Shown here in pieces: positions 8,216 to 16,510 of a stretch of 32,884 bases of DNA. The stretch's first letter is position 1; every line of letters begins with the position of its first letter. The notes under the pieces are model-generated. The model was not told the DNA's origin, did not search any database, and worked only from the letters and a program-made list of their open reading frames with translations. Position numbers and translations under genes: made by a program. Source of the DNA: Gammaproteobacteria bacterium (GTDB taxonomy: Bacteria > Pseudomonadota > Gammaproteobacteria > Steroidobacterales > GCA-2729495); NCBI GenBank assembly GCA_020851975.1, contig JADZBS010000094.1, positions 1-32,884 of the forward strand. The letters run 5' to 3'.

Positions 8216-8815
8216 TCAGTACCGCTCGAGGAAGTTCTGCAGCAGGCGTGCGCCGGCGGTGCCGGAGCGTTCCGGGTGGAACTGCGCCGCCAGCACATTA
8301 CCGCGGCCGGCGACCGCGGCGAAATCATGGCCATAGCTGGCGCTCGCCAGCGTCGAGTCCGTGACCGGCAGGGCATAGCTGTGCACGAAGTAGCACCAGG
8401 CGCCGTCGTCGATGCCATCGAGGAGTGGCGCTGCGCTCCGCCGGCGCAGCCGGTTCCACCCCATGTGCGGTACCGGGCGCCCTGGCGCCGCCTCGAAGCG
8501 CCGCGCCGTGCCGGGCAGGATGCCCAGGCAGCGGGTGTCGTCCTCCTCGGAGGCCTCGAACAGCAGCTGCATGCCGAGGCAGATGCCGAGCAGCGGCTGG
8601 GTGAGCTGCGGGATCAGGGTGTCGAGCCCGGCCTCGCGCAGCTTGTCCATCGCCGCGCGGGCCGCGCCCACGCCGGGCAGGATGACGTGACTGGCTGCAC
8701 GGATCACGCCCGCGTCCGTGGTCAGCACGCCCTCGCGGCCGAGGCGTGCGAGCGCGAAGCGCAGCGAGGCGATATTGGCTCCGCCGCCATCGACGATCGC
8801 CACCGTCGCGTCCAC
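8216..8815 (-). CDS. hisH: Imidazole glycerol phosphate synthase, glutaminase subunit
   Basis: HisH hydrolyses glutamine and channels ammonia to HisF. The 199-residue class I amidotransferase has the oxyanion strand PGVG, the nucleophile cysteine in GICLGMQLLFE, and the catalytic His and Glu in QFHPERSG. The start is a GTG whose first base is the last base of the hisB stop (TAGTG), so the two genes overlap by one base. hisA follows after 5 bases. Length matches the family, and nothing suggests loss of function. Confidence 0.95.
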   Translation of the reverse strand: MDATVAIVDGGGANIASLRFALARLGREGVLTTDAGVIRAASHVILPGVGAARAAMDKLREAGLDTLIPQLTQPLLGICLGMQLLFEASEEDDTRCLGILPGTARRFEAAPGRPVPHMGWNRLRRRSAAPLLDGIDDGAWCYFVHSYALPVTDSTLASASYGHDFAAVAGRGNVLAAQFHPERSGTAGARLLQNFLERY

Positions 8816-9885
8816 TAGAGCACGCCCTTCGTGCTCGGCAGCGCGCTGCCTTGCCGGGCGAAGGCCTGGCGCAGTGCCCGCCCCGTACCCTTGAAGCAGG
8901 CTTCCACCATGTGATGCGCGTTCTCGCCGGTGACCTCGACGTGGATCCCCGCGCCGAGACTGTCGGCCAGCGAGCGGAAGAAGTGCGCGACGAGTTCCGT
9001 CGGCAGGCCGCCGACCTGATCGCGGCCGAAGCGACCCTCGAACACACAGGTGGCACGCCCGGAGAGGTCCACGGCGATGCGTGCCTGCGCCTCGTCCATG
9101 GGCAGGACGAAACCATAACGGCCGATGCCGCGCTTGCTGCCGAGGGCGCGACGCAGGGCCTCGCCGAGCGCGAGCGCCGTGTCCTCGACGGTGTGGTGTT
9201 CGTCGACGTGCAGGTCGCCGCGGCAGTCGAGGGTGAGCGCGAAGCCGCCATGGCGGGCGAGTTGTTCGAACATGTGGTCGAGGAAGCCGATGCCGGTCGC
9301 CACGCGGATGGGGTCCTCGGCGTCAAGATCCACGTGGCAGTCGATCTGCGTCTCGTTCGTCTGCCGGCGCACCGTCGCGGTGCGGGGCAGGTCGACCAGG
9401 GCGTGGGCGATGGCGCGCCAGGCGCCGCTGTCCCCCGGGTCGAGGCGCATGCCCTGCAGGGCAAGGTTGTCGGCGAGTTCGAGATCGGTGCTGCGATCGC
9501 CGATCACCACCGAGGCGCTGCGGTCGAGCGCGGTGCGCCGCAGGAACTCCGTGAGCAGGCCGGTCTTCGGCTTGCGGCAGGCGCAGCCGTCCGCCGGGGT
9601 GTGCGGGCAGACGAACACCGCGTCGAACTCGATGCCCTGCGAGGCGAACAGGCGGAGGACGAAATCCTGCACGCGGCGGAAGTCGGCCTCGGGGAACGAG
9701 GCCGTGCCGAGGCCATCCTGGTTGGTCACCATCGCAAAGCGGTAGCCGGCGTCCTTCAGGCGCAGCAGGGCCGGAATCACGCCTGGCACCAGCGCCACCT
9801 TGTCGAGGCTGTCGACCTGCTCGTCGGGCGGTTCCAGGATCAGCGTCCCGTCGCGGTCGAGGAAGGCGAATTTGACGGTGTTCAT
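8815..9885 (-). CDS. hisB: Bifunctional histidinol-phosphatase / imidazoleglycerol-phosphate dehydratase
   Basis: The 356-residue protein performs two steps of histidine synthesis. The N-terminal HAD phosphatase (about residues 1-165) has the FLDRDGTL nucleophile motif with Asp10 and Asp12, a cysteine/histidine cluster around CPHTPADGCACRKPK typical of the zinc-binding loop, and VIGDRSTD. The C-terminal dehydratase has HHTVEDTALALG and ENAHHMVEACFK, which supply the histidine metal ligands. This fusion is the enterobacterial/xanthomonad form. The ATG overlaps the hisC stop as ATGA. The downstream hisH start overlaps its stop by one base. Confidence 0.96.
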   Translation of the reverse strand: MNTVKFAFLDRDGTLILEPPDEQVDSLDKVALVPGVIPALLRLKDAGYRFAMVTNQDGLGTASFPEADFRRVQDFVLRLFASQGIEFDAVFVCPHTPADGCACRKPKTGLLTEFLRRTALDRSASVVIGDRSTDLELADNLALQGMRLDPGDSGAWRAIAHALVDLPRTATVRRQTNETQIDCHVDLDAEDPIRVATGIGFLDHMFEQLARHGGFALTLDCRGDLHVDEHHTVEDTALALGEALRRALGSKRGIGRYGFVLPMDEAQARIAVDLSGRATCVFEGRFGRDQVGGLPTELVAHFFRSLADSLGAGIHVEVTGENAHHMVEACFKGTGRALRQAFARQGSALPSTKGVL

Positions 9886-10943
9886 GCGTTTGCCAGTGCC
9901 TGCAGGAGGCGGTCGTTCTCGGCAGGGTCGCCGATGGTGATGCGCACGCCACCCGGCAGGTCCGGGTCCCAGCTGAAGTCCCGCAGCAGCACGCCGCCGG
10001 CCCTGGCGGCGGCGAGTAACGCCTGGGGTGCGTCGACATCCAGGAGCAGGAAGTTGGCTTCGCTCGGCCACACGCGACGCACGCCGGGCAGTCCGGCGAG
10101 GGAGGCCGCGAGCCGTGCGCGCTCGGACTTGAGCAGCTCGATGCGCCGCTGCCATTCCGCCGTCCGCCCGGGCGCGAGGCAGCGTTCGACGGCCTCGGCG
10201 CAGACGGTGGCGAAGGTATAGGGCGGCAGGACGCAGCCGAGCGCTGCGATCACCGCAGCGGGTCCGAGCAGCGCGCCGCAGCGCACGCCGGCGAGTGCCA
10301 TCGCCTTCGACAGGGTACGCAGCACGAGCAGGTTGTCGTGGCGCGCCAGCAGCGGGAGGGTCGGGTCCTGCGCGGCGAACTCGACATAGGCGGCGTCGAG
10401 AACGACGACACCCCGACCCGCGAGGCCATCGGCCAGGCGACTGACGACGGTGGCCGGCACGCTGTTGCCGGTGGGGTTGTTGGGGGAGCAGAGGAACAGC
10501 ACGCGCGAATGGCTGGTCCACTGCCCCAGGATCGCCGCCACGTCGGGCGCATAGCCATCCTCGCGCCGCAACGGAATCCGCCGCAGCGGTGCGCCCTGGA
10601 TCTGCGCGTAAGTCTCGTACATGCCGAAAGTGGGCGGGCAGATCACTACCTCGTCGGTGCCGGCCCGGCAGAAGGCCCGCGTGATGACGTCGATCGCTTC
10701 GCTCGAACCACGCGTGACCAGCAGGCGCTCGGGTGCCACGCCGTAGTGCCGGGCGAGTCCGGCAGTCAGGCGCGCCGGCCGCGGTTCCGGATAGCGGTTG
10801 AGACCGGGCCCGCTGTCGTCCCCGGGCGGGCGCCAGGGGCTCTCGTTGGCATTCAGACGCACCAGGCCGTCCTCGAACTGCGCGCTGCGGTAGGGTCGTA
10901 GGGTGCGCAGGTCCGGGCGCAGCAGGTCGACGAGCGTGCTCAC
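9882..10943 (-). CDS. hisC: Histidinol-phosphate aminotransferase
   Basis: HisC transaminates imidazole acetol phosphate to histidinol phosphate using glutamate. The 353-residue fold-type I PLP enzyme shows the N-terminal LNANESPW motif, CSPNNPTGN for cofactor binding, and the Schiff-base lysine Lys213 in LRTLSKAMALAG. The start is a GTG that overlaps the hisD stop as GTGA. The 3' end overlaps hisB as ATGA. The length is normal, and the start fits the family N-terminus. Confidence 0.95.
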   Translation of the reverse strand: MSTLVDLLRPDLRTLRPYRSAQFEDGLVRLNANESPWRPPGDDSGPGLNRYPEPRPARLTAGLARHYGVAPERLLVTRGSSEAIDVITRAFCRAGTDEVVICPPTFGMYETYAQIQGAPLRRIPLRREDGYAPDVAAILGQWTSHSRVLFLCSPNNPTGNSVPATVVSRLADGLAGRGVVVLDAAYVEFAAQDPTLPLLARHDNLLVLRTLSKAMALAGVRCGALLGPAAVIAALGCVLPPYTFATVCAEAVERCLAPGRTAEWQRRIELLKSERARLAASLAGLPGVRRVWPSEANFLLLDVDAPQALLAAARAGGVLLRDFSWDPDLPGGVRITIGDPAENDRLLQALANA

Positions 10944-12265
10944 GGCGTCGCACCCAGGGCGCGCAGGCGCACGCGCACGGCCTCGGCGTGGGCGTCGAGG
11001 CCTTCGAGCCCGGCCAGTGCAGTGACCGTCGGGGCCAGGGTGGCGAGGCCTGCCGGCGTGAGTTCCTGCAGCGTCATCCGGCGCTGGAAGTCGGCGACCG
11101 ACAGGCCACTGTAGGCGCGTGCGTGGCCATAGGTCGGCAGGACGTGGTTGGTGCCACTGCAGTAGTCGCCGACCGACTCCGGTGTCCATGGGCCGAGGAA
11201 CACGGAGCCGGCGGCCTGGATGGCCTCGGCCATGCCGCGGGGTTCGGTCATCTGCAGGATCAGGTGCTCGGGGGCGTAGCGGTTGGCGATGTCGACTGCG
11301 TCGTCTCGCGACGTCACGGTGATCGCTGCGGCGTGCGCCAGCGCGCGCCGCACGATGTCGCGGCGAGGCAGCCCCGGCAGTGCCGCGGCGATCTCGGCTT
11401 CCACGCGGGCGACGAGACCGGGGGCGGCGACCGCCACCAGCAGGACCTGGGAATCCGGGCCATGCTCGGCCTGCGAGAGCAGGTCGAGCGCGACGAAGCG
11501 TGGTTCGGCCGTGGCGTCGGCGACGACCATGACCTCGGAGGGACCGGCCGGCATGTCGAAGGCTGCTCCCGCGGGATCGAGCGCCACGGCCTGCTTGGCC
11601 GCCGTCACCCAGGCGTTGCCCGGCCCGAAGATCTTGTCGACCTTCGGCACGCTCGCGCTGCCGTAGGCCATGGCGGCGATGGCCTGGGCACCGCCGGCCT
11701 TGACGATGGTGGTGATGCCGCAGCTTCGGGCGGCGACCAGGACCGCCGGATCGGCACGCCCGTCGGGCCGCGGCGGCGTGCACAGCACGCGCACCGGACA
11801 GCCGGCGAGTTCGGCCGGGATGGCGAGCATCAGCGCCGTGGATGGCAGCGGTGCGCTGCCGGCCGGTACGTACAGGCCGACGGCGCGGATCGGCCGCAGC
11901 ACGCGCTCGCAGACGACGCCCGGGGCGGTCTCGACGCGCAACGGCGTGCCCGCTTGTGCAGCGTGGAAGCGACGGATGTTGGCCGCGGCTGCGTCGATCG
12001 CGCTGCGTGCCGCCGGCTCGACCAGCCGGCCGGCCTCGGCGAGTTCCTCGTCGTCGACCAGCAGCGAGGTGAGGCGTACCCCGTCGAAGGACTCGGTCAG
12101 GCGCAGCAATGCCGCGTCGCCGTCGCGCCGCACCTCGGCGATGAGGCGGGCGACATCGGCTGCCACGCTGTCGCCGGCACGTACCGCCGGCCGTTCCAGC
12201 ACGCGGCGGCGGCCGGCGGCGTCGAGCCGCGACCAGTCGACCGGCCGGAGGAGGGCAGTGCTCAC
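10940..12265 (-). CDS. hisD: Histidinol dehydrogenase
   Basis: HisD oxidises histidinol to histidine in two NAD-dependent steps. The 441-residue protein has the zinc-site stretch LLSQAEHGPDSQ (Gln and His ligands), the NAD-region motif KIFGPGNAWVTAAK, and the late motifs RYAPEHLIL and DYCSGTNHVLPTYG. I start it at the GTG whose GTGA overlaps the hisG stop, because this gives the expected N-terminus and length; the open frame continues upstream inside hisG but shows no homology there. The downstream hisC start overlaps its stop in the same way. Confidence 0.96.
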   Translation of the reverse strand: MSTALLRPVDWSRLDAAGRRRVLERPAVRAGDSVAADVARLIAEVRRDGDAALLRLTESFDGVRLTSLLVDDEELAEAGRLVEPAARSAIDAAAANIRRFHAAQAGTPLRVETAPGVVCERVLRPIRAVGLYVPAGSAPLPSTALMLAIPAELAGCPVRVLCTPPRPDGRADPAVLVAARSCGITTIVKAGGAQAIAAMAYGSASVPKVDKIFGPGNAWVTAAKQAVALDPAGAAFDMPAGPSEVMVVADATAEPRFVALDLLSQAEHGPDSQVLLVAVAAPGLVARVEAEIAAALPGLPRRDIVRRALAHAAAITVTSRDDAVDIANRYAPEHLILQMTEPRGMAEAIQAAGSVFLGPWTPESVGDYCSGTNHVLPTYGHARAYSGLSVADFQRRMTLQELTPAGLATLAPTVTALAGLEGLDAHAEAVRVRLRALGATP

Positions 12266-13164
12266 GGCAGCATCTTCTCCACCGGCAGCACGAGCAGCGA
12301 GCTGGCCCCGGCCCGCTTGAGGTTCTCCAGCGTCTCCCAGAACACGTTCTCGCGGCAGACGACGTGGATCGCGACCTTGTCGCCGCGGCCTTCCAGCGGG
12401 ATCACGGTCGGTGCTTCGGCGCCGGGCAGCAGGCGGGTGATCTCGGGGAGCGCGGCGATCGGGGCGTTCATCATCACGTACTTGCTCTCGCGCACCTGCA
12501 TGACACCGTCGATCCGCTGCAGGAGCCGGTCGATCCACTCGGTCTTGCCGGGGGGCACCTGTTGCGGGGTCTGGATCAAGATCGCCTGGCTGTCCAGGAT
12601 GGTTTCGCCTTCGCGCAGGCGGTTGGCAGCGAGCGTGGCCCCCGTGGAGACCAGATCGCAGATGACATCGGCGCGGCCGAGGCTGGGAGCGATCTCCACT
12701 GCGCCCGAGAATTCCACGACACGAGCATCGACACCGGTACGCGTCAGGTAGTCCTGGACGATGCGTGGGTAGCTCGTCGCGACGCGGCGGCCCCCGAGTT
12801 CGCCGACGGCACGGATCGGTCCGTCCTCCGGGTAGCCGAAGGCGAGACGGCAGCGGCCGTAGTCGAGCGGGCGCACCACGCGGAATGGCTCGGCGTGGCC
12901 TTCAGCCACGAACTGCAGGCGCCGTTCCTCGAGCACGTTCATGCCGACGATGCCGAGATCGCAGACGTCGTCGCGCACCAGCCCCGGGATATCGTCGTCG
13001 CGCACCAGCAGCACGTCGACCGGCATGTTCTCGCCGAAGCCGATCAGCTGATCGCGGCCCCGGGTGTACTTCAGGCCGCAGCGCTCGAGGAGTTCGAGCG
13101 AGCGGTCGGTGAGGCGCCCGGATTTCTGGATGGCGACCTTGATGCGGGCCTGCGTATCGGTCAT
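12262..13164 (-). CDS. hisG: ATP phosphoribosyltransferase, long form
   Basis: HisG joins ATP and PRPP to give phosphoribosyl-ATP, the committed step. At 300 residues this is the long form, with the two-lobed catalytic part (KVAIQKSGRL near the N-terminus, CDLVSTGATLAANRL for PRPP binding) and a C-terminal PII-like domain (about residues 225-300) that mediates histidine feedback. No HisZ partner is needed. The ATG overlaps the stop of the yerC-like gene as ATGA. It is the first enzyme gene of the operon, and its 3' end overlaps hisD. Confidence 0.96.
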   Translation of the reverse strand: MTDTQARIKVAIQKSGRLTDRSLELLERCGLKYTRGRDQLIGFGENMPVDVLLVRDDDIPGLVRDDVCDLGIVGMNVLEERRLQFVAEGHAEPFRVVRPLDYGRCRLAFGYPEDGPIRAVGELGGRRVATSYPRIVQDYLTRTGVDARVVEFSGAVEIAPSLGRADVICDLVSTGATLAANRLREGETILDSQAILIQTPQQVPPGKTEWIDRLLQRIDGVMQVRESKYVMMNAPIAALPEITRLLPGAEAPTVIPLEGRGDKVAIHVVCRENVFWETLENLKRAGASSLLVLPVEKMLP

Positions 13165-13490
13165 GGCTTGCGGTTCTCGTCCTGGCGGTGAATCCGTTGC
13201 AGCGCCTTGCGGTAGCCACCCTCGCCGGCGCCGATGTAGCGGGCGACACGGCCGATGGTGGTCACGCTCACGCCGGTGTGCTCGTGGACCTCGCGGTAGC
13301 TGAGGCGCCCCTCGGCCAGCAGCTCGGCCACTGCCCAGCGATCCTTGAGCGCCTGCAGCTCGGCCGGGGTGCAGAGGTCGTGGAAGAAGGCGCGACACTC
13401 CTCGACGTTGCGTGCCGTCAGGATGGCCCGGAACAGCCGGTCCTCGGCGACGGCTTCCTCGCGGGGTGTGAGTACGCGGTGTTCTTTCAT
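13161..13490 (-). CDS. YerC/YecD-type TrpR-family DNA-binding protein heading the his operon
   Basis: This 109-residue protein has an all-helical TrpR-like fold. The helix-turn-helix lies at roughly residues 62-88 (LSYREVHEHTGVSVTTIGRVARYIG), and the preceding region LCTPAELQALKDRWAVAELL is characteristic of the YerC/YecD branch. It overlaps hisG by an ATGA and is therefore the first cistron of the his operon, an arrangement known in other proteobacteria. A role as operon regulator is plausible but is inferred from position and fold; its ligand is not evident. A 10-bp palindrome sits 7 bases upstream of the start codon, where binding would block initiation. No Shine-Dalgarno sequence is visible at the ATG. 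Confidence 0.88.
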   Translation of the reverse strand: MKEHRVLTPREEAVAEDRLFRAILTARNVEECRAFFHDLCTPAELQALKDRWAVAELLAEGRLSYREVHEHTGVSVTTIGRVARYIGAGEGGYRKALQRIHRQDENRKP

Positions 13491-13497
13491 GACGTAC

Positions 13498-13507
13498 TAA
13501 TGCATTA
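13498..13507. promoter_or_regulatory. 10-bp palindrome upstream of yerC, possible autoregulatory operator
   Basis: TAATGCATTA is a perfect palindrome in an AT-rich island (about 13496-13517) that contrasts with the surrounding GC-rich DNA. A related CATTAT element follows at 13511-13516. It is adjacent to the start of a TrpR-fold gene and lies downstream of the candidate promoter. The operator function is inferred. Confidence 0.45.
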
Positions 13508-13517
13508 ACACATTATC

Positions 13518-13547
13518 ACGATAGCACGGCCTTCTACCCTGCCGCAA
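13518..13547 (-). promoter_or_regulatory. Candidate promoter for yerC-his operon
   Basis: Reading the minus strand, TTGCGG (13547-13542) is followed after 18 bases by TATCGT (13523-13518), which is preceded by TGC as in extended -10 promoters. Matches to consensus are partial (three and four of six). Transcription would start near 13511, about 20 bases ahead of the yerC ATG and immediately before the palindrome. This is a weak prediction. Confidence 0.3.
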
Positions 13548-13651
13548 GCGCTGTCTGGGCAGCTTGACCCTGCTGCGACGCAGTCCCTACACTCCCCGGC
13601 CCGCCGGGCCCCGGTGCCGCACCGGGGCCGGATCTCGCAAGGGGCCCAGCC

Positions 13652-14824
13652 ATGAGCAACCAGCAACGACCCGAGACACGCGCCGTGCGTGCCGCCGTCG
13701 ACAGCGACGAGCAGTACGGTGCCGTCATGCCGCCGATCGTGCTCAGCACGAACTTCACCTTTGCGCGCTTCGGTGTGCCGCGGTCCTACGACTACACCCG
13801 CACCGCGAACCCGACCCGCGATGCGCTCGCCGACGCCATCGCCGCCCTCGAGGGCGGTGCCGGAGCCACCGTTACCGCATCGGGGATGGCGGCGATCACG
13901 CTCGTCTGCCAGCTCGTCGATCCCGGCGATCTCGTCATAGCGCCGGCCGATTGCTACGGTGGAACATTCCGGCTGTTCACGCGCCTGGCGGCCCGGGGCC
14001 TGTTCCGCGTCCGCTTCATCGACCCGACCGACGAGGCAGCGCTGGCCGCGGTAGCCGCCGACCGGGCCCGGCTGGTATGGGTCGAGACGCCGACCAATCC
14101 CCTGCTGCGCATCGTGGATCTCGCCAGACTGCGCGCCCTGGCCGATACGACCGGCGCGTTGCTGGTGGTCGACAACACCTTCCTCTCGCCGGCGCAGCAG
14201 CAGCCGCTCGGGTTCGGGGCCGACCTGGTGGTCCACTCCACCACGAAGTACATCAACGGCCACAGCGACGTGGTGGCCGGGGCCGTCGTGGCGCGCACCG
14301 AGGCGCTGCACCTCGAGCTGGCGGCGTGGGCCAATGCGCTCGGCCTGACCGGGTCGCCCTTCGACAGCTACCTGGCGCTGCGGGGCCTGCGGACCCTGTT
14401 CGTGCGCATGCGCCAGCACCAGGCCAATGCGCAGGCACTGGCCGAGCTGCTCGCCACCAGCCCGCTGGTCACGCGCGTCTTCTATCCGGGGCTGCCCGGG
14501 CACCGGGGGCACGCCATCGCCCGGCGCCAGCAGCAGGGCTTCGGTGGCATGCTGAGTTTCGAGTTGCGGGGCGGCCAGCCGGCCGCGCAGCGGTTCCTGG
14601 AAGCGCTGCAATTGTTCTCGCTGGCGGAGTCGCTCGGCGGGGTCGAGAGCCTCGCCTGTCATCCCGCGACGATGACCCACGTGCCGCTGGGACCGGAGGG
14701 ACGGCGGGCAGCGGGCATCGGCGACGGCCTGGTGCGCCTGTCGGCCGGGATCGAAGCCACGGCAGACCTCCTCGCCGACATCGGGCGGGGGCTTGCCGCG
14801 GTGGCTGAAGCCGGCGCTGACTGA
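13652..14824 (+). CDS. metB: Cystathionine gamma-synthase / O-succinylhomoserine (thiol)-lyase
   Basis: This 390-residue PLP enzyme of the Cys/Met metabolism family would replace the activated hydroxyl of homoserine with cysteine, leading to methionine. The Schiff-base lysine is Lys199 in HSTTKYINGHSD, close to Lys198 of E. coli MetB. YDYTRTANPTRDAL, TASGMAAI and VETPTNPLLRIVD are also family signatures. AAGGGG at 13639-13644 lies 7 bases before the ATG. The gene is single, divergent from the his operon and convergent with leuB. MetB, MetC-like gamma-lyases and MetZ are close relatives, so MetB is the best call rather than a certainty. Confidence 0.88.
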   Translation: MSNQQRPETRAVRAAVDSDEQYGAVMPPIVLSTNFTFARFGVPRSYDYTRTANPTRDALADAIAALEGGAGATVTASGMAAITLVCQLVDPGDLVIAPADCYGGTFRLFTRLAARGLFRVRFIDPTDEAALAAVAADRARLVWVETPTNPLLRIVDLARLRALADTTGALLVVDNTFLSPAQQQPLGFGADLVVHSTTKYINGHSDVVAGAVVARTEALHLELAAWANALGLTGSPFDSYLALRGLRTLFVRMRQHQANAQALAELLATSPLVTRVFYPGLPGHRGHAIARRQQQGFGGMLSFELRGGQPAAQRFLEALQLFSLAESLGGVESLACHPATMTHVPLGPEGRRAAGIGDGLVRLSAGIEATADLLADIGRGLAAVAEAGAD

Positions 14825-14848
14825 GGCGTCGCGCGCTTTCTTCCTCAG
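14821..14848. terminator. Weak inverted repeat between convergent metB and leuB
   Basis: CTGAGG (14821-14826, spanning the metB stop) and CCTCAG (14843-14848, spanning the leuB stop) can pair across a 16-base loop that includes a short pyrimidine run. The stem is only six pairs and has no clean T-tract, so a shared bidirectional terminator is possible but weakly supported. Confidence 0.25.
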
Positions 14849-15915
14849 GCGGCGGCGCGCAGGCGCGCGACGATGGCATCCCCCATGGCGGCGGTGCCGA
14901 CGACCTCCTGGCCGGCGGCGGCGATGTCGCGGGTGCGCAGCCCGGCTTCCAGTACGGCGGCCACGGCCGACTCGATCCGGCGCGCCTCGGCCGGCAGGTT
15001 GAAGGTGTGACGCAGCATCATGGCGACGCTGAGGATGGTCCCGCAGGGATTGGCGATGCCGCGGCCGGCAATGTCCGGCGCCGAGCCGTGGATGGGCTCG
15101 TAGAGTCCGCGGCCGCTGCCGTCGAGCGATGCCGAGGGCAGCATGCCCATGGATCCGACCAGCATCGAAGCCTCGTCGGTGAGGATGTCACCGAACATGT
15201 TCTCGGTGACGATCACGTCGAAGTCCGCCGGCCGTGACAGCAGGTGCATGGCGGCGGCATCGACCAGGACGTGCTCGAGCGCGACGTCGGGGAATTCCTG
15301 CGCGAACAGCTCGGTGGCGACCGCGCGCCACAGGCGCGAGGTCTCCAGCACGTTGACCTTGTCGATCGAGGCCACCTTCCGGCGGCGGCCACGGGCCAGG
15401 GTGCCGGCGATGCGCAGCAGGCGCGTGATCTCCGCGCGCGTGTAGCTGCAGAGATCAGAGGCGCTGTCGACACCGCGTTCCTTGCGGCCGAAGTAGATGC
15501 CGCCGGTCAGTTCGCGCACCACCATGATGTCGACGCCCTGCAGCCGCTCGGGCTTCAGCGGGGAGGCGCCATAGAGCGTCGGATGGGTGACCACCGGGCG
15601 GATGTTGGCGTACACACCCATCGCCGCGCGCAGGTCGAGCAGGCCCTTTTCCGGCCGGTCCGGGGCCGCGGGGTCGGTCCATTTCGGGCCACCGACGGCC
15701 CCGAGCAGCACCGCCTGGGCATCGAGTGCGAGCGCGCGCGTCTCGCCGGGAAACGAACTGCCGGCGGCATCCATGGCCGCGCCGCCGATCAGCGCCTGGC
15801 GCGTCTCGAAGCGATGGCCACCGAGGCGGGCGATGGTGTCGAGCACCTTCAGCGCTTCGGCGATGACTTCCGGCCCGATGCCGTCGCCCGGCAGGACGCC
15901 GATCAGGGCTGCCAT
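14845..15915 (-). CDS. leuB: 3-isopropylmalate dehydrogenase
   Basis: LeuB oxidatively decarboxylates 3-isopropylmalate to 2-oxoisocaproate with NAD. The 356-residue protein shows [13 protein letters not shown] at the N-terminus, the substrate-binding [22 protein letters not shown], and the metal and cofactor region [15 protein letters not shown] followed by [22 protein letters not shown] precedes the ATG at 15915, and that site lies within the end of leuD, which overlaps leuB by 13 bases. It is the last gene of the leucine operon. Confidence 0.96.
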   Translation of the reverse strand: MAALIGVLPGDGIGPEVIAEALKVLDTIARLGGHRFETRQALIGGAAMDAAGSSFPGETRALALDAQAVLLGAVGGPKWTDPAAPDRPEKGLLDLRAAMGVYANIRPVVTHPTLYGASPLKPERLQGVDIMVVRELTGGIYFGRKERGVDSASDLCSYTRAEITRLLRIAGTLARGRRRKVASIDKVNVLETSRLWRAVATELFAQEFPDVALEHVLVDAAAMHLLSRPADFDVIVTENMFGDILTDEASMLVGSMGMLPSASLDGSGRGLYEPIHGSAPDIAGRGIANPCGTILSVAMMLRHTFNLPAEARRIESAVAAVLEAGLRTRDIAAAGQEVVGTAAMGDAIVARLRAAA

Positions 15916-16487
15916 GCACGGTTCCTCTCGAAGGCGGTGATGGCTTCGCCCTGGGCGAGGAGGTGGCCGAGCTGATCGACACCGTTCAGCAGGCAATAGC
16001 GCGAGAAGGCATCCAGCGGGAAGCCGACGGCGCGCCCGTCTGGCAGGGTGAGCCGGCAGGTGGCGACGTCGACGGTCACCTCGGCGCCGGCGTGGGACAG
16101 CAGCCACGCGTGCGTCTCCGCGTCGATGATCACCGGCACCAGGCCGTTCTTGAGCGAATTGCTGCGGAAGATGTCGGCGATGCCCGTGCTGATCACGGCC
16201 TGAATGCCGAAGTCGAGCAGCGCCCAGGGGGCGTGCTCGCGTGAGGAGCCGCAGCCGAAGTTGTGGCCGGCGACCAGCACGGCGCAGCCCGCAGCCTCCG
16301 GCCGGTTCAGCAGGAAATCGGGCCGGGCGGCGCCCGCCTTGTCGTAGCGCCAGTCGGCGAACAGGGTCTTGCCGAGCCCCTTGCGGGTGGTGGTGGTCAG
16401 GAATCGCGCCGGTACGATCTGGTCGGTATCGATGTCGGCCTGCGGCATCACGACCGTGCGCGAGCGGATGACGGTGACTTTGTCCAT
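15903..16487 (-). CDS. leuD: 3-isopropylmalate dehydratase small subunit
   Basis: LeuD is the swivelling domain of isopropylmalate isomerase and works as a heterodimer with LeuC. The 194-residue chain has [12 protein letters not shown] near the N-terminus, then [17 protein letters not shown] and [11 protein letters not shown], all expected for the family. I start at the ATG at 16487; the frame is open far upstream inside leuC, but that part is a shadow. leuC ends 23 bases upstream, and leuB overlaps the 3' end by 13 bases. Confidence 0.95.
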   Translation of the reverse strand: MDKVTVIRSRTVVMPQADIDTDQIVPARFLTTTTRKGLGKTLFADWRYDKAGAARPDFLLNRPEAAGCAVLVAGHNFGCGSSREHAPWALLDFGIQAVISTGIADIFRSNSLKNGLVPVIIDAETHAWLLSHAGAEVTVDVATCRLTLPDGRAVGFPLDAFSRYCLLNGVDQLGHLLAQGEAITAFERNRAWQP

Positions 16488-16510
16488 GGTCTCGTCCTGA
16501 TGATCTGCGC

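Noticed and set aside
14821-14848. Strong intrinsic terminator between metB and leuB
   Set aside because: The stem has only six pairs, a 16-base loop and no T-tract; it is listed only as a weak candidate.
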